A stretch of DNA of 64,000 bases from Melampsora larici-populina 98AG31 (lineage: Eukaryota; Basidiomycota; Pucciniomycetes; Pucciniales; Melampsoraceae): assembly GCF_000204055.1 (NCBI RefSeq), contig NW_006768873.1:62466-126465 (forward strand), given 5' to 3'. Shown here one piece after another: positions 46,079 to 58,902 of this stretch. The first letter of the stretch is position 1, and every line of letters begins with the position of its first letter. A program made the position numbers and the translations under genes. Below the pieces are notes generated by a model. The model had not been told where the DNA came from and did not search any database. It was given only the letters and a program-made list of their open reading frames with translations.

Positions 46079-46939
46079 TTTGTTCGCAATACGTTCACAA
46101 TGGGTTCACAGGTTCCCCTCGAGATGCCCTGTCTATTTGCTGTGTGTGTAAAGCATGTATACATAGCCAATACTCCCATTCACAGTATCAACTATCATTG
46201 ATCTCATTCATATCTTTGGCTCCAGGCTCACTGTCAGAGCTGGCAGAATGGCAAACTTAACAAAGTCCCTCGCCAAAGGCCCGAGCCCCAGCGAGGGACT
46301 TACCCCATAAACTGGAATCCTGGCGTGAGAAGTGAGCTGTATTTGCTCCAAATTCTCTACATCTGTTTGTTTTTTTTCTCTCTCAACAAACATGTCTTGC
46401 AACAAAGAAAGAAGAAAATGGCAAGGGACCATTACATATGTACCAATTGCAAACTCCTTTCTATCTTTCTGGGAAGTTATCTTTTTGAGTAGTTGAAGAT
46501 CAATTATTTTGACCGCTTTCTGAGAAATACAGGCTTTGAGCCGGCTCGCCGCTGCTGAAAATTGAAAACAGACCCATTTTTGATTCCCTAGTAGCCCAAG
46601 TTCCAGACCAGATTTGGGGAAGCTTGCAATTGGCTCATATGTAATGAATATTTGCCATCATCCTTTTATTTACCTCCGAGACCTGTTTATTTAGGAACAA
46701 ATCAAAGAATTCAAAGTAGTGTTTTTTGAGCCAATACAGGCTACTTCTCACGCCAGGATTCCAGTTTATGGGGTAAGTCCCTCGCTGGGGCTCGGGCCTT
46801 TGGCGAGGGACTTTGTTAAGTTTGGCAGAATGGTTGCATGACAGCAATTCCAGGTGAGCTGTTGCTCTGTGTGTTATGTTGTGTATGGTATCGCTCGAGG
46901 GGAACCTGTGAACCCATTGTGAACGTATTGCGAACGAAA
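46079..46939. mobile_element. Inverted-repeat element interrupted by a MITE
   Basis: A 44 base arm at 46079-46122 (ttcgcaatacgttcacaatgg, ending tcccctcga) is mirrored at 46895-46939. The left arm may continue into the gap. The element could be the terminal part of the adjacent hAT transposon or an independent MITE. Another inverted-repeat element sits inside it. Confidence 0.55.
46252..46824. mobile_element. Long-TIR MITE with a 9 bp target duplication (Mutator-like)
   Basis: About 80 bases starting caaacttaacaaagtccctcg (46252) are mirrored almost perfectly at the other end (to 46824). The nonamer gcagaatgg flanks both sides (46243-46251 and 46825-46833). Long inverted repeats with a 9 bp duplication are the hallmark of Mutator-like elements. 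The 410 base core is non-coding. Confidence 0.8.
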
Positions 46940-47816
46940 TTCACGATTGAAGGAAGTTGCGGACGCTGAAAAATATTTTTTCTTCGGGCCAGGGGTGCCT
47001 AAATTATTCCCGCGGTGTCAAATAGCTGTGACTTGTCTGTGAAGCAATGGTACTCACAGACCTGTCATTCAAGTTACACAGCTCGGCAGCCTCAGGACCA
47101 CAAGTGAGCCAGAAAGCCGACAATCCTTTTTAAGATACGACAGCCCCACCAATTGTGATGCGTGGTCCCCTTGTGCAGCACCTTCATCCCCCCTCCCTTC
47201 GACAGAACGGAAGCAAACCGAACCAATATCAAGACTCTAATGTAAGCACTTCTTTATCCTCTGCCGTATCCAATTTTCACCTACAAATCGCAAGAGCAAG
47301 AATGATGAGCTTAGTATAAAATCAATTCTACTTGAGATATCTTATTGACGATTCGTTGTTATATGACGAACTCAAAACTTCCTGCGTTATTAACCTGATA
47401 CCTTGCTCTTAACCGCTATCTTTCCCTTTTTGAAATACCACTATCCTTGCTCACAGATGCTGACCCTTGACTGTTTTCTTTCCTCCTCCGGCGATGCCAT
47501 CATCCAGTTTTGGTTATTGAACGAAGTCTGAATTTTGATTATGTTATAACTTCATGTACATGATCCCATTTGATAAATCCTTTGACAGCGTCATGCCCTT
47601 CGTCTCTGAATATGATCAATGCACAGCACATGTCTACAAACCACTTTCAGACGAACCTTCCGTGGGTTTATCGCAAATGAACCTTTAACCCTCTTGCCAA
47701 TCCAATTCACCCGCGCGCAGCGTGTCATCATACATAGCTAACTCAAAGACTGTGATGTGAATGTTTTCAAAAGAAATTCCATTGGGTGCTTTCAATTTCC
47801 ATCCTAGCCTCTCCCA
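46940..47816. other. Upstream region of alcohol dehydrogenase copy 1
   Basis: No gene. It ends in a pyrimidine-rich leader (tttcaatttccatcctagcctctccca) directly before the ATG. Confidence 0.5.
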
Positions 47817-49562
47817 ATGTCTCCATTTCCTACTCGAGCCATATTCGTACAAAGCCCCGGTGCTGAACCAAAATTGATTGATGTCGGCTTCAAGCGAGAT
47901 ACTCTCCAGCCGACAGAAGTGATCATCGAGAACTCAGCTTCAGGTCTCTGTCACTCTGATCTCATTCTTATGGATGGTCATCTACCGCAATTTACCTTTC
48001 CGGTAATACCTGGTCATGAGGTGCGTCGCTTCCGGCTTTTTCGTGTGGCCGCTTCATTGGCAAGACGATCTCAAAGAGAAGTGATACTGAAATGATGTCA
48101 AAAAAGGGCGCCGGAGTGGTAATGGAAATAGGAAAGGAAGTTGTTGGCCTGGCAGTTGGCGATCAGGTCTTGACGTCTTGGTCTTACTGTGGAAAGTGTC
48201 GAATGTGTGAACGTGGACGTCCTAGTGTATGCGAAGAGTGGTCAGTGGCTCTACTGTGGTTCTCTTCAGCGCTCGCATAATAACGATTCGACGGTTCTTG
48301 AGTACAATTTAGGCAATCAAGGAATTTGAGTGGATCGAGAGCTGATGGCTCAGCTGCTTTTGAAACTCTCAATGATCCTCCACCAGATGAGAAAATCGGA
48401 TCTCAACTGATTGGTCAAGCAGCCTTGGCAAAGCATATGATCGTGGAGCAGTCAAGCGTATGGAACTTCTGACTCTCCACCCCATTTCTTTCCATATACA
48501 TGATCCTTTTGTCTCTTTTGAATCACTCCAGCTTACTGATCTTTTGCTTTTCAAATTTCTTATGTTCCATGATCGTTGAGTTTAAAGTGTGTCAAACTTC
48601 CAGCCCCAGTCAGTAAATCTGATCTAGATTGGTTAGCTCCCCTCGGCTGTGGATTCATAACGGGCGCTGGCACAATTTTCAATTGCATCCCAAAACCAAT
48701 CAAATCGGGCTCCACAATCGCAGTGTTTGGAGTTGGAGCTGTAGGATGTGCAGCCTTGATGGCTGCCAAATCCGTCCGTTAGCGTTCAATCTATGAATTG
48801 AAAGTGAGAGCTCGGATCTGAGCCTGTGTTGTGTCTTTTCTTCCTTCAGGTTGATATCTTTGAGGAAATTGTCGCTATCGATATCCATCCTAGACGATTA
48901 GAGCTTGCAAAAAGTTTAGGAGCAACATCAGTTGTTTTATCTGATGGAACAAATGATGTTTCACCTCAAGTGAAAGCAAAGACAGAAAAGTTGGTAGGAG
49001 TAGATTATGCAATTGAATGTACCGGCCTATCCAGTTGTGAGTCATTTCGAGAAATTGCGATGTCAGGACCGGGGAACCAATCACGTTTTCGCTAATCTTC
49101 TCTAGGTATGAAGGAGGCTTATGGATCATTGGCCAACGGTGGGATGTTGTGTTTGGTTGGCATTGCTCGTCCAGGGACTAAGATGGATTTTGATCGTTAG
49201 TGATCCAGTCAAACATTTCTCATCTTTTGATATTTATTGCCATTGATCACACTTTGCTTGATCTGATTTCCAGCTCTAGCCCATGTAAATGATATGAAAA
49301 CGGTTCAAGGATGTCTCGAAGGTGATTGTGTACCATCAGATTTGATCCCAAGACTCATTCAGTTAAACAAAGAAGGTAAGAGCTTTATCAGAAAATAGAC
49401 GCATTTTAAGAAAGAATTGACAAATTGTTTGCCACACTTTTTGTGGGTCCACACTTAGGTCAATTTCCATTTTATCAATTGTGCAAAAAGTATCCTATTG
49501 ACAAATTTGGAGAAGCTATGAATGATATGAAGACTGGAAAGGTTATCAAGCCTATTTGTTGA
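47817..49562 (+). CDS. Zinc-dependent aryl/benzyl-alcohol-dehydrogenase-like protein, copy 1
   Basis: Eight exons (47817-48020, 48107-48240, 48313-48457, 48588-48773, 48850-49036, 49106-49195, 49274-49375 and 49459-49562) join in frame to 383 residues, normal for the medium-chain dehydrogenase family. Catalytic zinc ligands are Cys45 (GLCHSD), His67 with Glu68 (GHE) and Cys182 ([10 protein letters not shown]). The structural zinc site C-x2-C-x2-C-x7-C is at 96-110 ([15 protein letters not shown]), and the Rossmann motif GVGAVG at 209-214. The [10 protein letters not shown] block fits aryl- or benzyl-alcohol dehydrogenases, which oxidise aromatic alcohols with NAD+; the substrate is inferred. 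The exon 4 donor is gtccgt, weaker than gttagt in the paralog, but it keeps the aligned frame. A convergent paralog lies at 50518-52290. Confidence 0.9.
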
Positions 49563-50517
49563 GTCATTCCTGTTCCTATACATGATCACCTCTTTTGAAA
49601 CATTCTTTCTTATTGATTTCCTTTTCTATTCAGTGGTTTGGGATTAAGACTTGTTCATTTTTGACATTGAATTTGTGGCATTTCATGTGTATTTTCAACT
49701 TTATCTCTGTGATAGGTATATTTCATTGCACCAATTGCCATTATCAAATTTCACCAAGAAAATGTGATGTAGAGACAATGACATTGTACCAATCCTAGCA
49801 AAGATATCAACCCAAACTACAAACGCAAAAGATACATGAAAAATTCACAAATCATGTCAAACACAATGCATGGACGGCCAATGTGCTTGCCAAGAGATAA
49901 CAAAGCAGAGCAACTCATCTAATTTCATTGTTTTTGTGTGCTGCCATTTGAACTGGCTGGTACACCTCAACATGAGTTGGACTTGGTTAAGTTCCAAAGC
50001 ATAGCACAAAAATCAAACAGAACAATATTGCAGGATATGAAAACCCCACCAGATGATTTAACATAAATGCCACACTAAACTACAAATTTAGATGAACCAT
50101 TGTAGTCCTGTTTCCTTGTGCTGATCAGCAATTTGCACAGCCTGTTTCCAGGCAGGGTTTGAAGCATGCATGAACAGGTTTTTGATTACCTCAGGCAAAT
50201 GATATAAGGTCTTCCAAAAAGTCATCACAAGAGTCAGAGGCAAACCAAGGTCTGGGGTCTGGGATGTACCACTTAGCAAGCCATGTATATGTTGCACTTC
50301 TCTTCCTCCAGGGAATGGTTCTGTAAGCCATCAGTTAGCAATAGCATACAAGATAATAATATATGATCTTTTAACACCTGTAGAGAGTTAATACACGAAT
50401 AATGAAGAAAAATTGCACGCTTAATCCCAAACCACTGGTAGGTAGAAAAAGTAGATTAGCAAGAAAACTTGTCGTGAAATACATCAGCAGATACTATAGA
50501 TCTTGAAAAAGAGTAAC
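49563..50517. other. Spacer between convergent dehydrogenase genes
   Basis: About 950 bases containing the 3' flanks of both paralogs. No gene, and no obvious repeat shared with the coding duplication. Confidence 0.5.
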
Positions 50518-52290
50518 TCAACAAATAGGCTTGATGACTTTTCCAGTTGTCATATCATTCATAGCTTCTGTAAAGTTTTCAATAGGGTACTTTTTGCACA
50601 ATTGATAAAATGGAAATTGACCTAAATGATAAACAAAAAAAGGATGGCAGATAATTTTTCAACCTTGATCTTGCGTAGAATGAACGTTGCTCATAGTAAA
50701 GGCCATACCTTCTTTGTTCAACTGGATTAGTTTTTGAATCAAATCTGATGGTACACAATCGCCTTGAAGGCATCCTCGGAGTGATTTCATATCGCTAACC
50801 ATGGTAACAACTATGCATTCAAGAAAGCAAATAATTTTAGACACTGTCACTGTTCACAGCACATGACAAATTCATTGCGATTACCCTCGATATCCAGCTT
50901 AGTCCCTGGACGAGCAATGCCAACCAAGCACAACATCCCACCGTTGACTAATGATGCATACGCTTCTTTCATACCTAGAGATGTAAAGATATGATGAAAG
51001 ATGAAAAAGACGAGTTTCTCTTGAAAAGCTCAGTTGCCCGGAATCACCCACAGCTAGATAAACCGGTACATTCGATCATATAATCTACTCCTAACGACTT
51101 TGCGGTCTTTGATCGAACTTGAGGGGAAACATCCTTTGTTCCATCGGATAAAACGACTGAAGTCGCTCCCAAACTTTTTGCAAGCTCTAATCGTTCAGGA
51201 TGAATATCGATAGCTATAATCTCCTCAAACAAATCGAGCTATGTAAAGATTGACAAGTAAAAGATCTTCCAATTCAATTCCCGAAGTGCCTTATGATGTG
51301 GAAATCACCTTGCTTGATCAAGAAGTGTATGTTGGATAGATTGAAAGCCGACTAACCGATTTAGCAGCCATCAAGGCTGAACAGCCTACAGCACCAACTC
51401 CAAATACTGCAATTGTTGAACCTGATTTGATAGGTTTTGGGAGACAATTGAAAACCGTCCCAGCACCCGTTATAAATCCACAACCGAGTGGAGCCAGCCA
51501 ATCTAGATCAGATTTACTGAGTGAGGTTTGAATTTTGGTACACTGCAAACAAACCGGATATTGATAAAGTTAATTCACAAAGCAAAAGTTCAGAAATGGA
51601 CACATGGAAGGGTTTTGAAGTGGACGTGATGAGACTCATACACTTGACTGCTCCACAATCATATGCTTTGCCAAGGCTGCTTGACCAATCATTTGAGATC
51701 CGATTTTCTCATCTGGTGGAGGATTATTGAGAGTTTCAAAAGCAGCTGAGCCATCAGCTCTCGATCCGCTCAAATTCCTTGATTGCCTAAATTGTACTCA
51801 AGAACCGTCGAGTTGTTATTATACGAGCGCTGAAGAGAACAGCAGTGAAAGACAAGAGCCACTGACCACTCTTCGCATACACTAGGACGTCCACGTTCAC
51901 ACATTCGACACTTTCCACAGTAAGACCAAGACGTCAAGACCTGATCTCCAACTGCCAGGCCTACAACTTCCTTTCCGATTTCCATTACTACTCCGGCGCC
52001 CTTTTTTGACATTGTATCAGTATCACTTCTCTTTGGGATCGTCTTATCAATGGAGCCGCCACACAACAAACCCGGAACCGACGTACCTCATGACCTGGTA
52101 TCAGCGGGAAGGTAAATCGTGGTACATGTCCATTCATGAGGTTGATATCAGAGTGACAAAGGCCTGAAGCTGAGTTCTCGATCATCACTTCTGTAGGCTG
52201 GAGAGTATGCCGCCTCAAGCCGACATCAATCAGTTTGGGTTCAGCACCCGGGCTCAGTACGAAGATGGCTCGAGTAGGAAATAAAGACAT
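50518..52290 (-). CDS. Zinc-dependent aryl/benzyl-alcohol-dehydrogenase-like protein, copy 2
   Basis: Minus-strand exons 52290-52087, 52000-51867, 51786-51642, 51542-51357, 51238-51052, 50974-50885, 50810-50709 and 50621-50518 have exactly the same eight lengths as copy 1 and also give 383 residues. The catalytic ([19 protein letters not shown]) and structural zinc ligands ([15 protein letters not shown]) and GVGAVG are all conserved. The start was chosen at [10 protein letters not shown] by alignment with copy 1; an in-frame Met exists 120 bases upstream. The residues encoded by exon 2 are identical in the two copies, whereas exon 7 differs clearly. Intact, presumably a paralogous enzyme of the same class. 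Confidence 0.9.
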
Positions 52291-53264
52291 CGGTGATGGT
52301 GAAGGGTTGAGATCAGAATTGAAAGAACAGAACTCAATGGGGTAGAAAGGAAAGTCACAGTTGGAGCGTGGTATGAACGTTTGCTGTGCGTAATTATTTT
52401 GGAATAACATAAAATTGCGAGATTGATTGGGTTAAAGTATGTTGTAGGCTTGTCTGAGACTGTTTTTCATGATAACTCAAGGTGCCCCGCAATCATCATC
52501 CAGGATGAATGTCGCTGCGATCAAAAGAGCTCTTTTTGACTACTATGATCGATAAATGTGTGATATCACTCGGATCAAGAATACTTAAATGCTGAGCCAG
52601 TCCAAGCTGGATGATAAGAGGTAACACGATTGGAGAACAAAAGAAAGTACATGCAATGGTCATTTTCCGCAACTAGGAATGCTGGTTTCTTTGATATACA
52701 TCTGTGGCCAACGCAAAGATATAAACACACCGTGGCTACCAGATCTTAGGTGCCAGCCGTGCCAGCCCTGTGTACTCTTTTTCCGGCTGTAAACTACAAT
52801 TTGACAGCCAAGGCTTCAAAGGTTTTGTGTCTTGCAGTCGACTCGCCAATGGTATCTGGACGCTCTCACAATGATCTCGTAGGAAGTTGAGAATTCTGAT
52901 TTCTTATGACGTTCGAACTGATGTTTATGCACACCAGAATTGCCATCTATGTCCCACGTGTGAACCTCTGTCACCGGTGAAAGCTAGTTCCCATTTGGTA
53001 TAATTTTGATTTTCGAGGTAGTTTTTCTTGCAAGACTCGCTTTGTAAATAACTTTTGGCAACTCGAAAGATAAATCACACTCACTTCGACCGTCACCCAT
53101 ACATATAAATTTGAGCTCAACGGCCTTTGAAATACGCCCCAGCGAGTCTACTTGAAACAAAAGGCCACGTCCAGCGAAGAAGTACCTCCTCTCTTCTCAA
53201 AGTCTAGATTATTATCAAAGTGTTCGATCAAAGATTTTGTTATTTGAGCATTTAGGGAACTCGA
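52291..53264. promoter_or_regulatory. Divergent upstream region
   Basis: About 970 bases shared as 5' flank by the dehydrogenase copy 2 (minus) and the unknown gene at 53265 (plus). No specific site could be supported. Confidence 0.4.
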
Positions 53265-54833
53265 ATGTCAAACTCACTGGATGAAAGAAATGAACCATCC
53301 ACACAGAAGTGTTCAAAGAAATCGAAACCACGCAAACGTGTTCAAGAGCCCACCAATGAACCTGAAGCTGAGGTAGCACAAAGTCTAGTATATCGTAAGT
53401 CTTGAATTGGATTGCTTGATTTTGCATTTTGTAGTATGTACTGACAATGATCTTGAAATGTTGCTGCAGCTGAAGCGCCCCCATCTATGGACAGTGAAGG
53501 TGAATCGAGTGATTAAGGCCACCTCTGATATAACCCGTGCTCCGTTACTCTACCTATAAGCTGATCAATAATGCACCATTCTTGCTTTTACACCTGTCTC
53601 AGAAGCGAAAAAAGGGGCCGGAAAACGGGCCAACCAAAAGGAAACAGGGAAGCAAAAAAAGGCTCGAGGTGAGTAGTTCTACTTCACAAGTCACGTGACT
53701 GCATCACTCCTGACGACTTTGTTGATCTCCACAGGTAAATTTGATCCTAACGCAACGAATGCTCTCTGATGTAGAACGACTTCCTTACTTCTGATTTCTA
53801 CATCATAGCTAATCAATGGATTTTTTTTGCACATTCTCCGTATCTCATCATGTTCACTCACATAGACCTCTTAAACGCTGGTAGGATCCCCTCTCCAAGC
53901 TATCCCTTCACATTACGACCCATCTCTCACTTATGGATCCTTCGATACATGAAATCATTCGGTCCATGCAGTGGGCAGCCAGATGTCCCCTGCTGGTACA
54001 ACATCAGATTCGTGGGAAAACCAGCTTCCAATGCACTGGAACTCATTTTGAGAACTTTTCGCCGCGCTAAAATCGATGTAAAAAACGTAATCACACTGGC
54101 TACGGGATGGGCTAAGGGAGACTGGATGTTTTATATTCCACGCCGTGCATCCATTTGTGGACTTGCGGGTTCAGATCTCCGGTATTCTAAGGGATACTTT
54201 CTAGGTGCCGGCCGAATCCCTAAAATAGAATTTATCGTAATTCCCGTTATATACTCTACGGAGACAGATAACGAGGCCGACTCCGTACTGGTACCTATTG
54301 TCTTGATGGGAATTCCATTTTACGACTCGGACCTCAATCTTGATCAGTACCTTTACGAGGCCATCACGGCTCGGAACAAGAACCTTGGAATCCGACAAGT
54401 ATTGGTGAAAGAGAGATATATGATCCGTGGGGTTCGGACTAACGACTTGAGATGTCATGTCGCCATCGACCCGAGTTGTGTCCACGAGTGGGATTTCGAA
54501 AATCCGATGAAATTAGTCTTACAGGGTTGGGATAATGATGGCGTACCTCGACCGGAAATTTGGCCAGTGACGATGCGGCATATTGACGAGTGTTCATGTT
54601 GTGGCAGCTTTTTTCACCTTGCAGAAGATGGGATCACCGAAGTCGAATGTATTACCCGCATCCACCGCAGGATGTTGATAGAGAGACGAGAAGAAGTGGC
54701 TGCTGAGAAGGCAAAATCACGTTTAAAGCCACTGCAAGATCGTCCTTCCTCTGTTTCTCTACATCCACCCTTGCCTACGGCTTCTTCAACAAGTGATAAA
54801 AAGACAAACATTGGATTTATTGTTACATCTTGA
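53265..54833 (+). CDS. Unknown protein with CX2CX4HX10C motif, tandem copy 1
   Basis: The proposed exons are 53265-53394, 53470-53499, 53603-53668 and 53866-54833, joining in frame to 397 residues. If the upstream exons are wrong, the large exon alone starts at 53850. The first 75 residues are lysine- and arginine-rich (KKSKPRKRVQEP, KGAGKRANQK, KQKKAR), suggesting nuclear or nucleic-acid association. The large exon holds conserved blocks LRPISHLW, CWYNIRF, GWAKGDWM, IPFYDSDLNL, LQGWDNDG.PRPE.WPVTMRH and a CX2CX4HX10C cluster (CSCCGSFFHLAEDG...C), ending IGFIVTS. I do not recognise the family. A basic N terminus with a late zinc-knuckle-like cluster recalls Gag-like proteins of non-LTR elements, but there is no reverse transcriptase nearby. 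Confidence 0.65.
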
Positions 54834-56691
54834 AAAGACATTTACTTCTAAGCGCTCAAAGACTGGTCATTTTCTGTGAATTTTCTGGTTACATGTTGAG
54901 TTATATTGTATCTAGTCAGTCTAATTTTTTTCAAACTTGAATGAATCGACGTTCAAATCCGGCCATGCAAAGAGTTGAGCAGGAGTTTGGCGTACCACAG
55001 ACATTGTAAACTCAAACAAAGGAAGATAAGGCCAGGATTTCAAATGGTCTTTCATAGTCTAAGTGACGTCCTAAAGAATATATTCAGATTTTAATTTATT
55101 TCATGTAAAATACCAGCATGATATTGAAGATCCTCAACAGACAATCAAAGGAGAAGTTGTAGGATTGTAATGATAGACCACTGTGAGTATCCTGTCTAAA
55201 GTTGTACGAATCAAAAATTGACTTGACCAACTGATGAAACAAAGAAAAACAATTCTGATATTGCTTGGAGCCTGTTCAACAGTTGATTGACCACAGATAC
55301 AATCTTTAAATTCAAACCACTTGACTTATATCTTCATGCCACGAGCCAAATTCATGGACTATATATGAATATTCATCTACATACATCTTCAGTATCCAAA
55401 AATATGCACGCAACAGTATCCTTGATACTCTGGGTACGTCGTAGATTTTTGCTAGACCTTGTTGCAAGATGCATCTTCTTGAATCTCGAATCTCGACATA
55501 AGCATTTAATTTCGGGTTTTTGTACAACTTTTATCTATCAGAAAATGAAGACGGTGTCAAGTGCAGAAAGGAGATTATTCCGACTTGCGCCTTCCATTTG
55601 CTCAAGCTTCTACTTGTAGCTGTGGCCCTGGGTCTGTGATGAATGAGATGCCATTGCCAGCAGATACAAAATACATAATCGTGAGATGAAATGTGACATC
55701 ATATCTTGTCTTGACATGGCTTTACAGAGTGCACACCAAAAAAAAGTGCTGCGGAAAGGCTGCTGCGATACCAAAAATCGAAAAAAAAGCTTGGATTTGG
55801 AATTTCCAATTCATCCATCCTCATTCTCAACAGAACACCACCCGACTTCCTTTTTGTGCGCTCTGCGCTCCCTCATACCCTCAAGAACATCTCTGCACTA
55901 CCTCGGGTTTCCATCGTCAGGCCCGAAAAAAACAAACATAGATTTCATCCGCAAAGGTTCGGCGAAGAGTCTTGGTCAACTTTCTCAATATGATAGGTTC
56001 AACTCGCAGCAAAGTCAGCGTTCAAGCCCACATAAATATTCCCTTTCGTTAGGCCTAACATAACATCTTTGGTCTTTCGAAAGATTCAGTAATGGAATTG
56101 ACTCAATAATGAATTTTTCACAATTGCGAGCCTTTAGCGAACTAGGACAAAAAAGTTGAAACATGAAGATCATTCGAATTCACAACATCATCATCAAAAG
56201 CCCAAGAAGAAATCAAAGTTCAACAACGAACACCTCGGTAGACTCTTCACCTCTCAGTCATCTCTTTCGTCACTGCTCGCTGAACCTGTTTCTCACTATT
56301 TCAATCGGCACGGTGCATTGATCAGACCCGTCTAGCTCAATCTTCACAGCGAGGGCCAATACAGCTTGTAAGTAGTAGCCCCTGCACCAACATTTCACAA
56401 AAGAATATACCAAACAAGCTGCGCTTGTGCCCATCAATTGATATCTCGGATGCATTTTTGCACTTTCTGTTTATCAATGGAATAACCAGCCTCAAGTAAA
56501 TCTAATAAGACGTCAAAATCAGGTCAGTAGATTCCCAACCAGATGTTCGAAGTGTCCGCATTCTTCTTCATGTTTGCAGGCAATCTTGAAACTCCTGGAC
56601 TTCTACAGCCATACAGCCACCTAGATCGGCCTTCAATCTGATAGACTTCTCACTAACCTTTCGGTTTTCTGATTGCGACACTTCCACATAG
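54834..56691. other. Intergenic between the tandem copies
   Basis: Probably contains upstream exon(s) of copy 2. A lysine-rich stretch at about 56155-56230 (QKPKKKSKFNNEHL) ends in a phase-1 gtagac donor that would join copy 2's main exon. Otherwise no gene is recognised. Confidence 0.4.
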
Positions 56692-57668
56692 AACACACGA
56701 ATTGTCCGCCGGATACGTCGCCATCGTTTGCGGGGCAATATCCCCTTCAGTTACGACCAATTTCACGTTTATGGGCGAATCAATACATGAAAGCACTGTC
56801 CGCATGTAGTAAAGTACAGGAGAAGGATTGCTGGTACAATATCAGGGTTACTGTAGAACCATCATCTGCTAGCTTGGACACAGTTGTCGAAGCACTTGTC
56901 GCAACTGGCGTGGTCGTGACATCAGTTGTAGCGCTAGATCTAGGGTGGACACAAGGAGAATGGATGATCAAGGTGAAAAACGTTGAATCCATGTCCAATC
57001 TCATCAACTCCTCCGATCTCTTTCATGAGGGTTACTTCATTGGCGGTTTACGAAATATTCCGGAAATCGAATTTATCATTCTACCTGTGTTTTGTGTTCG
57101 TTATGGAAAAGGCAAACCTGTAAATTTACCTGTCGTATTATCAGGTATACCATTCCATACCGCTCGTCTCAACTTACATAGATATATATTTCAGTCGATG
57201 ACCGCGCAGAACAAAACACTGGGAATCGAGGGAGTGACAGTTAAACAACAGTATAGGGTCGGTTCGATTACAACAACCGACGTTCGATGTCATATCCTCA
57301 TCAACCCACTCTTCATTCATCATTGGGATCTCGAAAAACCAATGAAGACAATATTACAAGGATGGGATGATAAAGGTAAACCTCGACCTGAGATGTGGCC
57401 AGTTACGATGCGATATCTAGATGAGTGTGTAACGTGTGGTGGATTCTATCATTTCTCCGGTGATGGTACTACTTTAATAGAATGTAAAGTTAACTCACGT
57501 AGAAAAATAATCTTGAGCAGACGCAAATTAACTGATCAGAAATCAGCAAAGACTCCAGGAAAACAAGAAAAACAAATTCTACCAAAAGATCCTTATACTA
57601 GTTTACCTGAACAAACTTCATCAGATTACAATACAAGAACACCTATTGGTTTCATTGTCACTGGCTAA
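56692..57668 (+). CDS. Unknown protein with CX2CX4HX10C motif, tandem copy 2 (main exon)
   Basis: Paralog of the gene at 53265-54833. An acceptor (cacatag) at 56691 in the same phase as copy 1 implies upstream exons; an ATG at 56673 would also open the frame (331 residues). It shares LRPISRLW, CWYNIRV, GWTQGEWM, GYFIGG, IEFIILPV, IPFHTARLNL, NKTLGI, LQGWDDKGKPRPEMWPVTMRY, the CVTCGGFYHFSGDG...C cluster and the ending IGFIVTG with copy 1, at roughly 40 percent identity. Conserved exon phase and motifs with marked divergence indicate two retained functional genes. Function unknown. Confidence 0.7.
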
Positions 57669-58902
57669 CAGACATCTATACAACAAACGTGTGATTTCTT
57701 ATAATTAGTCGCAATTCTTGTTTGAGCCTCGTAGATCTTCCCTTTTCAGATATATAGTTTGATCCTACTGCTTTTACAAGTTACTAGCTATGTTAAATAT
57801 CCAGGAGTTTTCTTACGGGATAATTTGCCCCTTCATTCTCAGTGACTGTTGTCTTCTAGAGATAGATTGTTTTATGACTCCATAATCTTCTAAGCATCTT
57901 GAACCCAAACAGTCTCGTCCTCAACTTTAGAGGATTTGCAAAGCTCTGATTAACCGCTGACTGCTACATAGACCCCAACAAATCCTGAGTTTGGGCAAAC
58001 AATCAGGTCTTACCTTAGCAGAGTCTCACTGCCAATGTTCAAAACTTCTTTCTTCCTCAACAAAAAAGCCTTGTTTTAAAAACTTGATATGTAGGAAGAT
58101 AGTAAGGTTGACCCAATTTGGAAACACCTTTTGATCTCAGTTCACTGATTCCAAGCAGTGTGTGATAAAGCAATGCAAGGACAATGTTCTACATAAATGT
58201 TCATTTAAGCATTCACTCCAATGGGTAAGCCTCCAATCTGTGTTCAGTAGCTCCCCAGGCACCTGTTGCCAACTCTCTTGGGCCAGACTCTGAGGTTCAA
58301 TTAGTGTGGTGTCACATTGAGCACTCTGCATAATAACCAGACAAGATTTCACTTTAGAAAATCAACAAAAGCAATTATACAAAAGTACATGCAAGAAGCT
58401 CTCAAGTTTGGTGTCACAAGGGGTCTTGCTGTTTCTCATGGGGGTTTTGGAATATAACCAAGGCTTCCCTAGGCTGGCCTGCACCTGAATCAGCTGGGAA
58501 ACTTCTGGGGGACAGACCAAACGATGGGTGACAGAAGCACAGTCTGACATGAGAGACTCAGGGTGAACAAGACATCACCAACTGAGATACACAATTTGGC
58601 ATTTGGAACAAGGAATGCTGGTTACAGCACAATTCAGCTTGGAGCAAAGGAAGGCTGCTAAAAACAGATACTCTTTCATGAAATAGACCCAGTTTCACAA
58701 TCTGAAACCAGGAGTATTCTGTGTTCAACTCAGGTGGCAAAAATTGTAATGAGACCTTCCATGACACTGCAGCTTGAAACAACTGTACTACAAATTCTTC
58801 AAAATCGATATAAGACGGGTCATAAGATTACAGTTTCAATCTTTGAAGACAAAAAATTCATATCATCAATCCCCTACTGAAAAAGGAGAAGTAAATCTGA
58901 TC
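57669..58902. other. Intergenic, no gene recognised
   Basis: Non-coding; short minus-strand frames at 58137-58782 show no resemblance to known families. A plus-strand frame upstream of 58903 is open but probably untranslated leader. Confidence 0.45.

Noticed and set aside
44750..46201. Long frames running across the N gap on both strands.
   Set aside because: Only the first part (to 45171) is real coding sequence; the rest is undefined bases.
53735..53769. Small exon ending in TGA that would make an 86-residue basic protein separate from the large exon.
   Set aside because: Skipping it joins the basic exons in frame to the acceptor at 53866, and copy 2 has an acceptor in the same phase. The separate small protein remains possible but is less likely.
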